Under the pieces are notes generated by a model. It did not search any database and was not told the DNA's origin. It saw nothing but the letters and a program-made list of their open reading frames with translations. A stretch of DNA of 64,000 nt from the IMG/VR virus record IMGVR_UViG_3300009499_000001, positions 1 through 64,000 of that record; one strand, given 5' to 3'. The position numbers were made by a program, and so were the translations under genes. Of this stretch, positions 50,501 through 57,233 are shown one piece after another. Numbering within the stretch: the stretch's first letter is position 1; every line of letters begins with the position of its first letter. This DNA comes from a virus.

Positions 50501-51266
50501 CGGCGTAACGCTCCTGCCCATCCGCCAGTGCGGCCTCGACGCCCTCTGGGAGCTTCTCGGGGACCGGGCCGATCACCTTGCCCTGCTCGTTGAGTTCGAC
50601 GAGCTGCTGGTCCTGTGGCCGGATCGTTGGGGGCAGGCGTCCGCGACGCTTTTCATCCTCACCTCCTCGGAAGGTGAATATGCGGAAGTCCCTGATGGGT
50701 TTAACGGGTTCGGCCATGCGACCCGCGGCGAACAGATACGGCAAGGCTCTCAGGCGGGCTTCCGGCGGCATGGTCCCCCCTTGGACCATTTGCTCAGGCG
50801 TCATCGGCTTGCCGGCCTCAGCCGCGCCGATTACCATGTTCACCCGCTCGTAGAACGCCTGCCGCACGGTCTTGGGCAGTTCCTCCATCTGCAACTGGAC
50901 GCCCTGATCGAGGTGCTTGCGAATCTGGCCGACCCGGGTGAGGTCCAGTTGGGTGACCGAGTCGGGCAGGCCGATCTCGGCTGCGGTCGGCTTCGGTGCC
51001 GGTTTCGCCCCTGGTTTCCCCGTTGCGGTCACCGTTGCGGTCACGCTGGCGCCGGGAACTGCTGCGGTCGCTGTTGTGGTTCGAGATACTTCCGTCGGCG
51101 TTGCGGTCGGTGCCTCTGGCGCGGTCGCGTCGGCCAGCCCCAGCCGCTTCATCCGGTCGTCCAGGCTCTCCTGGCCGGGTTTGGGCTGCGCCTCGGCCGG
51201 TTGAGGCTCACCGAGTCCCAGCCGACGCATGCGCTCCTCCAGGCTTTCCGTCACTGCTGCCGTCAT
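38508..51266 (-). CDS. Giant polyvalent protein: adenine MTase, SBNO helicase, zincin, LPD38-like
   Basis: 4,252 residues, one frame. N-terminus: a repeated SLEERMRRLGL / SLDDRMKRLGL unit and a linker; about 440-530 hydrophobic, perhaps membrane-active. About 1700-1900: N6-adenine MTase with EPSAGTG and NPPF. 1925-2054: Pro/Gly/Arg linker with an overprinted frame. About 2080-2950: Strawberry-notch-like SF2 helicase with GDGTGVGKT (near 2160), DEAH (near 2266) and GRTHRSNQ (near 2672). About 3190: HEVAHHLDKR, a zincin HExxH. About 3680-4200: LPD38-like region with NPTRDTGTAIMQ. The MTase-helicase core resembles P1 DarB, an antirestriction protein injected with DNA. Polyvalent proteins (Iyer and colleagues) are packaged in virions and enter with the genome. 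Domains are named by pattern, not by search. Confidence 0.85.
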   Translation of the reverse strand: MTAAVTESLEERMRRLGLGEPQPAEAQPKPGQESLDDRMKRLGLADATAPEAPTATPTEVSRTTTATAAVPGASVTATVTATGKPGAKPAPKPTAAEIGLPDSVTQLDLTRVGQIRKHLDQGVQLQMEELPKTVRQAFYERVNMVIGAAEAGKPMTPEQMVQGGTMPPEARLRALPYLFAAGRMAEPVKPIRDFRIFTFRGGEDEKRRGRLPPTIRPQDQQLVELNEQGKVIGPVPEKLPEGVEAALADGQERYAGKNAQFWIFPAAEWEDKLHRSVGVYTVDADGNPQEIGKYDRRGRPVDSAAQAADVAAGKAREAAEKRRWEDRGKIGWWETWYKRLMKEPLWAVPFLHYMPKVQQQAYLHQSINTLKTLSEDDRREIFVDLPAERARRDRKEPALMSDAEFKRRDQDAQRHYRALAIVRKHLDQQAEVHGRGKTFLGHTAEILSAMPAFFGEFMLLTPAAGAVKAGAARLGLRALGWKALTRTGRMAMFAMKYGAAGAVRTATHPMVVERTLERMLPKQFAVDDMGNIEIARGGQKPVTALLKGIGDTFVELVSEELGVELTRGAHLIGRGVLKRFPKAVPVLRKIEKALRIRWLGRAPGRTTAEWRRMMAAGGFHGVLEEMGEERVAEVLRVAFNLHESEATDVNKWLLDAIPSGRQLLAEGVAFGIWGGPGIAMRGAGAVGEGLAERRTRRGERRRKEGVRPEAVPTEMPAEVSRPAPELVEKRPEEAPLEPREGGIAEPVPTEAPPAEVAPKPEAKPEAKPPQEAPEAPGLTPGAKGTYDMGGGRSIPVTVIGKKTVDVRGVPTEVWEAIDDSTHRKTELWSPEKFTAAEPTPAETPAEIAVRYEAASERGLPSIEDLLAAPGVHYGTKAAARALLEADDPAAVAREFFRHVVEGADTDNPTVLKAAAELQARVKDPTDRVNDATEAASVIARVDFRKVRADRVQPTPAEKPAEAPGKEDLARRIAEASRRPPLEIVAVRELKGSDGKWYRAGGFPLGVTHTGETRIADYAYRSAEGTIIGKGHPTAEAAREAQKTRSDAQVEEFYQQLLGMSDAEVKSQADYWLKEGAEPKAAAEAKSVAELEQAQQRYDDTVGKLKAEGYQITRCRVKSERDEEKLYSEGYRPYLLDDQGELGTNILGVWARPPTEAAPAEPVRPPSDVIPEARKDGRRQIIRSRLRQGKPIPAKLLEEFRGEEWADKALADIEAAEPTEKPTELIEPWQMTREAYAGEGPTRETIPIWEVNVRYLDNPAGPLRGKVQISSTEPPAYNAAGIGPFGRYRITTKRPRKVGQKEQSLGVEAAEAYAARLRDHEILVRRAVEEGKEVAPAVLKDYRGQHWADAALAKPAEAEAPAPIDTAPHYVREDDGRVYVDTNFLNAVEKAIPDSKVAHLGMGDFELTMPGGSVKFIRADEHPIPGKVGRAHHVVGDAALIEQMLEVVTPAARPAEAPAEVSPKPTEPAKAKKPSITQNLSAEDQAELERLKKQLGGILRNRTPMGLDAEGMVIATRIAGLYIKAGIKSFVKFVQQLAAEMPDIAAKLTADDYKSIFSAARYQVPLDMRTALTTPQAVDGFANEDLEAIARQAMGVAPAEAPAPAATEANPQIKLARRVIERLVAGDVIDQATFFSMADEVWGGTRAEGTYGPSEAYDGLELGINQYLQRKTDPRVAAEQAKIEADSLEGQLDRIPAQRNRSGEKDLLQQFSTPPHYAYAVTWLANIGPNDVVLEPSAGTGSIAIHAQNAGGAQVYANEISGQRAGLLGQLGLDAVFTEDAEQIHNILPARLAEQGLPRPTVILMNPPFSRAGQRMGDKRMIGTDLKHVEAALNLLQDGGRVVAIVGAPMRGQDTRTFTRWAKRIGKEYSIRAVVAVERGIYRKYGTAFPTRVLVIDKTGPTTAAVVSARVDNLAEFIDNMSGVRNERTGPTEQQSPEPAVPGIAPEARPGARPGLPAQRPARPVAPGAGAVGRPLGAVPGVAPRPGGRPGGRRAGGRPTAPPAGPEGRPGGRGAAARPTEGEAGRPGARPGVVGEPVRELPEGVPAPAPGIAIEAGERARERKAELTQEIFEPYRPARLKIPGAQPHPGSIVESAAMATVMPPVPTYRPDLPQDIIKSGALSEIQVEAAVYAGQAHEKFLPAPEGERPVRRGFMFGDGTGVGKTREICAVILDNWRRGRRKVVWITQNKRLLDRIREEWVALGQDPKLIFEAKSYAPLRAKRGILFMTYSTLRGTEKKAPKGQQPRKRVDQVFDWVGEDFDGVLVFDEAHNMGNAIAIRTTFGTRAPSQQARVGVELQNRLPNCRMVYATATAATNVANYAYADRLGLWGRGTPFPNKAAFINEIARSGVAAMETVARDMKAMGSYMARNISYNDGTEKGTVEYKRVEHTLRPNQREAYDTFARAWRIVLNNIEEALQLTGGDGNARAKMRARGAFWGANLRFFNQILMSMQMPTVVKAAEKDLAEGRSVVLQLVNTNEAATARALAGMQSEQDLDDIDITPRDSLMQLVEHTFPVQQYQEETDDQGNVTMEPVVDSDGNPVLNQEAVRMRDQLLDKLGALSVPRGPLDYILDHFAVENVAEVTGRRQRVVEVLQEDGTRKRERLSRNADRENPAEIAAFMGGKKFLLVMSGAGNTGDSYHASLAHENQQRRSHYIIQPGYRAEQAFQGMGRTHRSNQASAPIYTLCTTDLSAERRFTSVIAQRLDQLGALTKGQREATSGGLFSAEDNLHTTEAREALSQFWRELYRDDVEGLSIGEVQEALALRLIDGQGNLRQTLPVMRQFLNRLLSCPTDTQNQIFEAFDQRRLERIDAAIRLGTIDRGIETVRADRIDKVEDRVVYTHAETGAETKYVKVKLSTRIVPVTWDNLQAGEHRAGHPILFYVQSKRAGKVYAIVQGPTHTETRTGRVVRQYRQIDQKGHDFIDMERIDNDYNEQYWRRLDEDEARRLWDEQVEKLPEFRESEQHLITGVLLPIWDRIRGARPRVRRMLTNEGEELLGRIINANDVAGILRALGADKPKMDLTPQQMIDKTLDGETILVLSNGWTIRSKLVGGETRLEVLGPDLSFHIELDADGVFRERVGYKVRYFIPTGDEALQVFQRVTESRPVTDVRYLNRSGEVDHGPVAAPPVPVSMEPADRPVSINDIRTVLSEGFGVPLRTGHYRGPYAGIYKRFEEVARTKGYGDVASQCHEVAHHLDKRERISRRLSKDVRAEVRELDYDPEKKRTKEGVAEFVRLYLTTENAQDAAPLMYEWFTEDFLPTSEYAEAIADAKATITQWRAQGAVARVGAQIDKKSTRWKTVRAVFADPKEAWQKGLEKFVNRFQPLWRAMYAMADTTELADIPAEYRFAQMAKVTSMAGPARARRAVLDYMPDVMGNRVGPSLAEVWEPIMEDLRDPQTQLEFEIFLYSRHAIDIHAVGKNPGISLADARFNVRQFGDRPGWVEAADGTTKWHDQLLDYGMDAGGLDPAGKVKMRRMYPHYVPRMISLEAENLRQGKGVGGGRLAGLPSVVRRMKGSGRPIISPLESSMMYADRIFSLADKIRVGKMLVEATEHYEGMGKYVEKVAPGGRVTSAQIRQLQAQLEAADVALEDADLDAVINIFQNVYHHKAKDNIIVLWQHGKLRMYEVAPDMYRAMMAVDQQFELPKIVEWTFGKAARMLRLSTTGLRAGFAWYTNPTRDTGTAIMQTRTKGRKATLPSLIYRNICGVMDHVFGREVARLHKAGGGEMAQPLAIDRVFTQDLLDEVLANSPTRKVLNWMKHPIESLRQLFSITEMGPRLAEFKAALEETGWKPGDTITLAQYLDAQMRAANVTVDFREGGSVAMWLNRVVPFHNAQIQGPNRMIQTYRQHPVRSTLRGLAWITGPTLFLWWLIKDEDWYIDLPVWEKYRYWHVPVGDAIIRVPRPFEWGMLFGSLPEAACESLYRNDPKHFKEGAAESIRSFMPPIAPTAIKGPIEVAFGPGGWDWFRQRPIVSEALRRLEPQDQFYQYTTETAKALGRLLNVSPAKIEHLLRSYTGGMPVAGIRSAETVLRKAGVLPEKGARPPGLQDIPAIGRAFLRPGTTRVFNDFYREMEDLDRQHGSAKQRGRDFPHAQRAKRSAMHRISRHLAELRKQGRALIDSEASDEAKREGYRAIQQRMVKMAKAAMNGELAFMATPAESADEVRLAYTELLEGKVEAALTGTAWDTDQERKNKRTIAGWARKLKVPVARVYPKARGSVRSKYTRLCKEALERDDTAAAEAFAKARAVLGG
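45107..45493 (-). CDS. Candidate overprinted gene inside the polyvalent linker, 128 aa
   Basis: In the frame one base off the polyvalent frame, ATG 45493 (MSERVQLNSNPLNQRC) has GGAG 7 bases upstream and runs to TAG 45107. It is Leu/Gln/Glu-rich, helical and includes Trp, Tyr, His and Cys at normal rates (LVRWLLEQVQLVGHWEQFQG). By hand count about 9 in 10 third positions are G or C, as in real genes here, while the polyvalent frame over the same bases is Pro/Gly/Arg/Ala-rich with about one third G or C at third positions. It may be a real nested gene or the former separate gene that became the linker. No family recognised. Confidence 0.5.
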   Translation of the reverse strand: MSERVQLNSNPLNQRCRELLLKQGQEPDPDYLHSVQLVRWLLEQVQLVGHWEQFQGWLQDRVDDLVGAEPEDAQRLLLPDPKDDPAEGAQRLAQQKEKLGARALAQVLLENLFENFQKVCPLLHQESL

Positions 51267-53125
51267 GTGCCCGTCTTCCGTGCCTTGGTCTTGGGAATCT
51301 TCATCTCCGTGATGTATTGGTGGATGATCTTCAGTTCCTCATCGCTGAGATCACCGGCCCGGTGTGCCAGGGCCAGCACATCGCCCCACGCGCCGCCCTT
51401 GTGAATCTGCTCCATGAGCCCCACCACGCCCTTCTGGCCCGTGGTGTAGGCCCTGTGTCCGGGCAGGGGCATGTATCTGACGCGGGATATGCCGATCAAC
51501 TCGCATCCGCTCGGCGTCAGCGATGGACCCGATTCGGCGACCACGACATTGGATTGGCCGGCTTCCTCGGCCTTGCCGGCCGTCACGGCTTGGTCGGTCT
51601 CTGCCGGCGGTGCCGCAGTTGCGGCTGTGGGGGCTGTGGTCGGTTGTTCCAGTGGCAGGGCTGGTTGGGCTTCGCGCGTTCCAGCAGGAGGCACTTCCGC
51701 TTGTGGACCCGGGCCCTCTATCTCCCCTGGAGGTGCCAGTTCATCGAAGATCGTGAGTTCGGGTACGCCGCCTTCATCTGCACCCGTTTCGTCGCCCTCA
51801 ACCCTACTCGACCGGAGACGGAACCGGGCCCGCCGAGCATCGCGGTATTCCTGTCTGGCCTCTTGCAGTTCCTTGCGGGCCTCCTGCATTTCCTCGTCGC
51901 TCGCGGGCGTTCCCGCGTCTGCCCGCTTTGAGAGGTCATTCAGGTGATCCCGGGCCTCCTTGATCTCGAACTTGGCACTGTCAAGCCGTTCGGTTGCCAG
52001 TTTCTCCTCGTCGGCCCGCGTTTCCTTTCGCTGGGTCTCGGCTTCGACCTTTGCCTCTTTCCGCTGACGCTCGTTCTCCTGTTGCTCGATCCGTTCGCGT
52101 TCGGTCTGCTTCCCCGTCGCCCGCTGGCCCAGGAGCTTGAAGATTTCCCGCGCCCCGCTTTCCGGCTCGATGCTGCCATCGGCGATCGCCTTTTGTCGCC
52201 GCCTGATGAGGTCGAGAACCTCCATCTCGTTTGGATCAGGGTTCCCCATGGGGTCCTTGCCGTCGATCCCCCAGAGTTCCGGCTTGACCCCTGCCGCAAC
52301 TGCCTGAATACGCTCGTCGCGCAGCTTGGGATCAGCCGTCGTGGCAACGATGCGATCTATCTGCCCCATTTTGGCCGTTACGCCCCGCTGGCGTTCGGCT
52401 TGCCTTTCCTCCTCCGATTTGGGAAAGTCGGCCCCGCCCCCCGTCGCGAAGTGGATCTGCTGCCATTCCGCCGTCTCGCGCACCTGAGGGTACTGCTTGC
52501 CGAGGTCGTAGAAGCGTTTCTGCTGCTCGCCGTCGTCCAACTTTATCGCCGCGGTTCCCATTGCGCGAACCCCGCGGAGTTGAGCAAGATTCAGGGTGGC
52601 AGGCTCTGTGGCTACCTCCCGCTGGCCCCCGAACCGCGCCAGTTGCCGTGCCGTCTTGCTCCCCAGCTCCTCGGGACCCCGGATGATCGTCTGGATCACA
52701 CCGCTGACGGCCCCAACGGTCGGCTCGAAGTCGTAGTTGGCGTACGTCCCCGGCGGCGAGTACAGATTCGGGACACCCATCTGCCCGCGGGCTTCGACGT
52801 TCTCTTGGGCTGCTCTGTGCCTGAATTCGGACAGTTCCTCGGTGACAACCTGGCCGTCGGGCATGGTCGTGGTGGTCTTGCCGGAGGCATCGCGCCTGAT
52901 TACGCGGCCGTCGGGTGCGACGATAAACCCCTGGCCGGCCACGGGAATGGGAGCGACCTTGTCCTCCGGGGGTGGCACGGCGCCGGGCAGCGGAGTGATC
53001 TTCCTGCCCTTCTTGTCGGTGGTGTCGATCTCGCCGCCGCGCGGGCCCCAGGGTTCGCCCGGCTTCGGCGGCGGGTCCTTCCCCGTCGGAACCTTCAGCC
53101 TTCTATTCCTTCGTCTGCGGGCCAT
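51263..53125 (-). CDS. Coiled-coil virion-associated protein, 620 aa
   Basis: A basic N-terminus (MARRRRNRRLK), Pro/Gly-rich segments to about 100, a helical body with a long charged coiled coil (about 330-450: KQTERERIEQQENERQRKEA), a Pro/Ala/Thr linker (about 480-530) and a short globular C-terminus. ATGA-coupled to the polyvalent gene, so it is probably an internal virion/ejection protein made with it. Family not recognised. Confidence 0.6.
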   Translation of the reverse strand: MARRRRNRRLKVPTGKDPPPKPGEPWGPRGGEIDTTDKKGRKITPLPGAVPPPEDKVAPIPVAGQGFIVAPDGRVIRRDASGKTTTTMPDGQVVTEELSEFRHRAAQENVEARGQMGVPNLYSPPGTYANYDFEPTVGAVSGVIQTIIRGPEELGSKTARQLARFGGQREVATEPATLNLAQLRGVRAMGTAAIKLDDGEQQKRFYDLGKQYPQVRETAEWQQIHFATGGGADFPKSEEERQAERQRGVTAKMGQIDRIVATTADPKLRDERIQAVAAGVKPELWGIDGKDPMGNPDPNEMEVLDLIRRRQKAIADGSIEPESGAREIFKLLGQRATGKQTERERIEQQENERQRKEAKVEAETQRKETRADEEKLATERLDSAKFEIKEARDHLNDLSKRADAGTPASDEEMQEARKELQEARQEYRDARRARFRLRSSRVEGDETGADEGGVPELTIFDELAPPGEIEGPGPQAEVPPAGTREAQPALPLEQPTTAPTAATAAPPAETDQAVTAGKAEEAGQSNVVVAESGPSLTPSGCELIGISRVRYMPLPGHRAYTTGQKGVVGLMEQIHKGGAWGDVLALAHRAGDLSDEELKIIHQYITEMKIPKTKARKTGT

Positions 53126-53138
53126 ATCGTCTCGCTTC

Positions 53139-54218
53139 CTACGCGGAGAAGCTCAGTTCGCCAGCCAATTGGGGGTCGAGCGTGACTGGGTTCGTCCAAG
53201 TGATGATCCCAACGCGGGGGAACTTGATCGTCCCGCCGTAGAGGTTTACTGCGGTCGAGCCAATGCTTCGCGCCTTGGCAGTTCCGGTCAGATCGAGGAC
53301 GCCCTCGTCGCGGATGTTCACTGTGCCAAGCGTCACGGGCGTACCGTTCACGTCTGCGGTTTCCACGCCGCCGAGCGTTATGGCGTCGTCGTCTGCTGGG
53401 AATCCCCCGCTGAAGGTGTCGGCCTCAAATGTTCCGCTTGCATCGCCCGATGGGACGGTGCGTACAACGCCCGTCCAGGTGCCGTCAGTGAATGTATCGC
53501 CCACCGCCGCATTGGTCATGTTGGTGCCCCCATCGAAGGTGATGAGCATGTTGTCGCTGTTGTGGTAGTACGTCCCGCCGTTCAGATTCAGGGTCGCAAC
53601 CCTGGCAGCCTCTTGGTGGAGCGTGCCCCCGGTCTGCGTGATCGTCGTCGCCCCAGAGTAGTTCGTGACCGTCCCGCCACTCACGATCAAGTTGGTCATG
53701 GTGACATCACTTCCGAGCGTGACGTTGCCCTGCTTCACGATGATGGTGGTGCAGGCGAAGCCGGTGAGGGCGTCGTCGTTGGGCATTCCGCCCAGGGCGA
53801 TGTCCCCGCTCCCCTCGGAATCGCAGATCAGCAGCGCGTTGGTCGCCCCAAGCAACAACAGGCCGTAGTCCGACCCGTCGCCTCCCGCGCCGACGTCCAG
53901 AATCCGCATCGCGCCGGCGCAGTTGTCCACTTGCAGGAACGCTTGGCCACTGCCGGCATACGTCAGGGCATCGGTGTCGATGTACAACGGCGCTATGCGT
54001 GAACCCAGATCGCACGCGAAGCCCGGTTCGACGAAGAAGTTCGCCAGGAGCACGGCCGACTTGTCCTCGCCGGCGACATCCTTGGTGCTGGCCGCCGCTA
54101 AGGCGGGGAAGATGACTGTATCTGTGCTGGCCGGTGTGTCGGCGCTGTGCCAGTTCCCCACAGCGTCGAAATCGTTGTCGCCTGCTGCGCCATTCCAAAG
54201 ATGACTCTCAGCGGCCAT
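53139..54218 (-). CDS. Beta-helix-like virion protein, tail/fibre candidate, 359 aa
   Basis: N-terminal LWNGAAGDNDFDAVGNWHSA is the WDGG..NW-type lead seen in beta-helical adhesins and phage tail proteins. The rest is Thr/Gly/Asn-rich with parallel-beta repeats (TLNLNGGTYYHNSDN; GGTVTNYSGATTITQTGGTL). No enzymatic residues seen. A receptor-binding or capsid-decorating role is likely; similar repeats occur in surface proteins of planctomycetes. Confidence 0.65.
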   Translation of the reverse strand: MAAESHLWNGAAGDNDFDAVGNWHSADTPASTDTVIFPALAAASTKDVAGEDKSAVLLANFFVEPGFACDLGSRIAPLYIDTDALTYAGSGQAFLQVDNCAGAMRILDVGAGGDGSDYGLLLLGATNALLICDSEGSGDIALGGMPNDDALTGFACTTIIVKQGNVTLGSDVTMTNLIVSGGTVTNYSGATTITQTGGTLHQEAARVATLNLNGGTYYHNSDNMLITFDGGTNMTNAAVGDTFTDGTWTGVVRTVPSGDASGTFEADTFSGGFPADDDAITLGGVETADVNGTPVTLGTVNIRDEGVLDLTGTAKARSIGSTAVNLYGGTIKFPRVGIITWTNPVTLDPQLAGELSFSA

Positions 54219-54283
54219 GATTCAATCCATCCTTTCTCAGACCCACTGCTGCTGGGGCTCCTTGTCTGTGGGCTTGGCTATCC

Positions 54284-55330
54284 TCAGCCCTTCTTTTCAA
54301 ATCCGTTGGCCACGTCCCACTGCACCAGGCAGTTATCGTAGTCAATTTCCCACCCTTTCGTGGTGTCCTGCCTGTCTCCAGGGTCCGCCGTGGGCTCTTG
54401 ACACCATGCCGGGAAAGGCAGAGCGGCTGGGTCACCCAAGGAGTCGGAGGAGAACGGATTCGTCACGTCCGAGGAAGGCGAGTCCACGAGCCAACACGCC
54501 CACGCATCCTCTGAGATCCGCGTTTCCCCGTTGTTATGCCACTCTGTCACGTCTCCCTCGTTGTAGATCGGGGGGGCGGTGGCCCATACGAACCACCGAA
54601 TCGCTCGGCTAATGCCCGTTCCAAGATTATCCACACAGCGACATCTGCTTCGGAGCCGCGTCGCGTAGGCACCGTAATCCCCGTCAAAGTTAAACCTCGC
54701 TCTCGTGGTCGCCCAGGGAGCATAATCCCCAGGGGTTACAACATCCCAATCTGCTTCGACGTCTGTTTTGACGACCGCCCACGGCCCCGGGTGATTGGGG
54801 TCTAGCCATCCGAATTGTAGCCCTGCCTCTCCGTATTTACTCGCCGTGCCATCCCACCCCACGTCTCCCTGCTGCCAGATCATGGCATTTAGACACTTCT
54901 GAATGTCCTCAAAAATCCACGGCCCAATAATCTCCCCTGACGTGAGTTTATGCGAGAGATCACTTCCTCCATCGTCAGGATGGGTGGCGTATGCCCGGAA
55001 AGTCGAAGTCGAAAGGCCGGCCGCCGAAAACAGCGCCGCCAAGTTAGCGTAATGCTGGACGTTCCCGGCCGCGTCGTAATAATCCACAGGATGCCGCATA
55101 CCGGCAGCATGGGATATGGCGAAGTCGTTGTAATGATCGATGATCCACTGCTGCATGTCCGCCCAGACGGACGCAAGCTGCACATCCTCCCCTTCGGCCT
55201 TCAGTCCCATTAAGGGTGTGTCCCCAATGGCGGTCTGCCGCTCTCTGATAGCCGAGATAAAATCGTTCACGTTGGTCAGCTCCGACCAATACGGGTTCGT
55301 GGTCCAGTCTATGATCGACCAATTGGCCAT
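54284..55330 (-). CDS. Virion protein of unknown type, 348 aa
   Basis: Start MANWSIIDWTTNPY at 55330, overlapping the upstream stop by one base (TGATG). Trp/Asp/Tyr-rich, without repeats or membrane helices; three Cys near 240-250 (RSRCRCVDN). Codons have more A/T than its neighbours (e.g. around 54.5-55.0 kb), a sign of recent exchange. Position suggests a tail protein. Confidence 0.6.
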   Translation of the reverse strand: MANWSIIDWTTNPYWSELTNVNDFISAIRERQTAIGDTPLMGLKAEGEDVQLASVWADMQQWIIDHYNDFAISHAAGMRHPVDYYDAAGNVQHYANLAALFSAAGLSTSTFRAYATHPDDGGSDLSHKLTSGEIIGPWIFEDIQKCLNAMIWQQGDVGWDGTASKYGEAGLQFGWLDPNHPGPWAVVKTDVEADWDVVTPGDYAPWATTRARFNFDGDYGAYATRLRSRCRCVDNLGTGISRAIRWFVWATAPPIYNEGDVTEWHNNGETRISEDAWACWLVDSPSSDVTNPFSSDSLGDPAALPFPAWCQEPTADPGDRQDTTKGWEIDYDNCLVQWDVANGFEKKG

Positions 55331-56316
55331 CAGTGAGCCCTCACGTAATCCCAACCGACGGCACCGGGGTTCGCGGCATCCGTCAGTTGCAGCACCTTGT
55401 ACTGCCCGGTGCCGGCCAAAAGGTCCCACTCGACGTTGATGATGAGACCCTCGTTGTCGCCAAATGGAATGTAGGCCAGCACATCGTGTTCGCTGATCTG
55501 GGGCTGGACGGCATCAGCCGCCAGGGTTGCGTCGGTTGGGGTGACCACATAGCCGGTGACATTGGCTGCGCCGTCGAACAGAACCCCATCCTCATCGCAC
55601 GGGTACAGCGTTATCTCGTTTCCGGAAGACCAGTCCGCGCTGGCCTTGCCCCACAGGAATGTGGGTTCGGGCAGGAGCTTGGGTGCCAACGGATCCGAGT
55701 CCAAGCCTCGCGTCTGCTCGATAGGGGGTTCGCCGTGCAGCAATTCCTCGGGCCCGCTGCCTACCCGCCGGGCGCTGGGTCTCGGCCGCGGCTCGGGCCA
55801 GTTCTCGTCGATCTCGGCTTCCAATTCGCCGAAGTCGATCTGGCCAGCCGATTCTTCCAGCGTGGGCAGTTCTGGGAAATCCGCGTCGGTCACCTCAGCG
55901 AGCTTTTCGAGTTCGCCCAGATCGGGAACCTCGGCCTCTGGTAGTTCAATCTCCTCGACGGCAGCACTCTCTGGGGCAGGTTGCTCGAAGTCGGTCTCGC
56001 CGGCCGATTCGTCAACTGCCGGGGCGTCAGGGGCTTCCACTTCGGTGACTTCTGGCTCAGGGATCTGGATTTCCTCAGGTCCCGGAACGTCGGCGGCCGG
56101 CTCGGATGTTTCGTCTTCTGGGGATTCCTGCAACTCCGGCGGGATCTCGGGTTCCTCCTGAGGGCTGTCGTCGGGCAATTGGACCGGATCATCTTCGGCC
56201 TGGAGCGCCTGCACTTCCTCCGCTCCTGGGGCCTGGTTCTGGCTCAGGCGTTCACCGCGCAGCCAGTCCAACACCTTCCCAAGCCAGCTTCGCCGAGTTG
56301 CGTCGTCTCCTACCAT
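55330..56316 (-). CDS. Acidic Pro/Glu-repeat protein with C-terminal beta domain, 328 aa
   Basis: Start MVGDDATRRSWLGK at 56316. Residues 40-180 are a disordered Glu/Pro/Val/Asp stretch with loose repeats (EEPEIPPELQE, EIELPEAEVPDL). The C-terminal 110 residues form a compact beta domain (FLWGKASADWSSGNEITLYP). Such acidic linkers occur in tail-fibre adaptors and internal head proteins. Function unknown. Confidence 0.6.
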   Translation of the reverse strand: MVGDDATRRSWLGKVLDWLRGERLSQNQAPGAEEVQALQAEDDPVQLPDDSPQEEPEIPPELQESPEDETSEPAADVPGPEEIQIPEPEVTEVEAPDAPAVDESAGETDFEQPAPESAAVEEIELPEAEVPDLGELEKLAEVTDADFPELPTLEESAGQIDFGELEAEIDENWPEPRPRPSARRVGSGPEELLHGEPPIEQTRGLDSDPLAPKLLPEPTFLWGKASADWSSGNEITLYPCDEDGVLFDGAANVTGYVVTPTDATLAADAVQPQISEHDVLAYIPFGDNEGLIINVEWDLLAGTGQYKVLQLTDAANPGAVGWDYVRAH

Positions 56317-56321
56317 GGTCG

Positions 56322-57218
56322 TCAATCGCGGATCATGCTGTCCCACTTGCCGAAGTCGTATTTCTCGAAGGGTTCGCGGGCTTCTGGGCCAACCTCAACC
56401 AGGTTGTCGACCCCCCCGTCCTTCTTCCACTCGCGCGCGGGCAGGAACACCTTCATGTCACGCGTTCTTCCGTCAGTGCTGGGCGTGCCGGTGACTGGGG
56501 AGATCGTCCACACGGGAACTTCCTGGATGCTCCAGATGCCCTTCTGTGACTCGAACTGTTCGTTCCACTTCTCCTTCGGCCCGAGACGCCAAAACAGATG
56601 GTCAACATAAAGGAGATCGTCCCCCATCTCCCAATCGACGCGCGCCCCAACCGACAGCATCGTTCCCTTCGCCGCCCCGAGTTTGGACATCCTGTTCTTG
56701 TTCACGCAACGGTAGCCGTTGGAGACGGAGACCCAGTCGAAGCTGTCGGCCCAGTACGCCGTCTCGATGCTGACCTCCCACAGGTCGCTGAAGTCTGTGT
56801 TGATCGCGCCAGTGAGTAGCCAGTGGTGGATCCCATCGGGCTTTCCGGGCTTGTCGTCCGTGGCACCACGCGAGTGCAGATCGGGACCCTCCATGGTCCA
56901 GCCATTGCGGTCTTTCAATTGCTTGCGCTTGCAGGGTCGCGTTCGCGCCCTGACGTGGGCCGTGCCGGGGACGCGCTGCGTCTCGTAGTAGCAGGCCAGC
57001 AGGACGCGGCCGGTGAGTCCTGCGGGGGCGTACATGGCCCGGACGCTGCGCACGGTTGGTGCAGTAAACCCCGACGTGCCTGGAAACTTCTGCCGGTGGA
57101 ACCATTTGGCGTACTGAACGGCGTTTGCGCTGTACGTCACGAAGCTGCGGAGTCCCTTCCAGCGGTTCGCGCCGACGAGTTCCAGCCAACGAGGATGGAC
57201 TTCAACGATCGAGGCCAT
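56322..57218 (-). CDS. Virion protein, 298 aa
   Basis: MASIVEVHPRWLELVG at the start, beta-rich and aromatic throughout, with KWFHRQKFPGTSGF near 39-52 and a Trp/Tyr-rich centre (WEVSIETAYWADSFDWVSVS). No known motif. 15 bases upstream of a pair of small duplicated genes. Probably a tail or connector component. Confidence 0.6.
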   Translation of the reverse strand: MASIVEVHPRWLELVGANRWKGLRSFVTYSANAVQYAKWFHRQKFPGTSGFTAPTVRSVRAMYAPAGLTGRVLLACYYETQRVPGTAHVRARTRPCKRKQLKDRNGWTMEGPDLHSRGATDDKPGKPDGIHHWLLTGAINTDFSDLWEVSIETAYWADSFDWVSVSNGYRCVNKNRMSKLGAAKGTMLSVGARVDWEMGDDLLYVDHLFWRLGPKEKWNEQFESQKGIWSIQEVPVWTISPVTGTPSTDGRTRDMKVFLPAREWKKDGGVDNLVEVGPEAREPFEKYDFGKWDSMIRD

Positions 57219-57233
57219 GGGTTGCGTTTCTTA

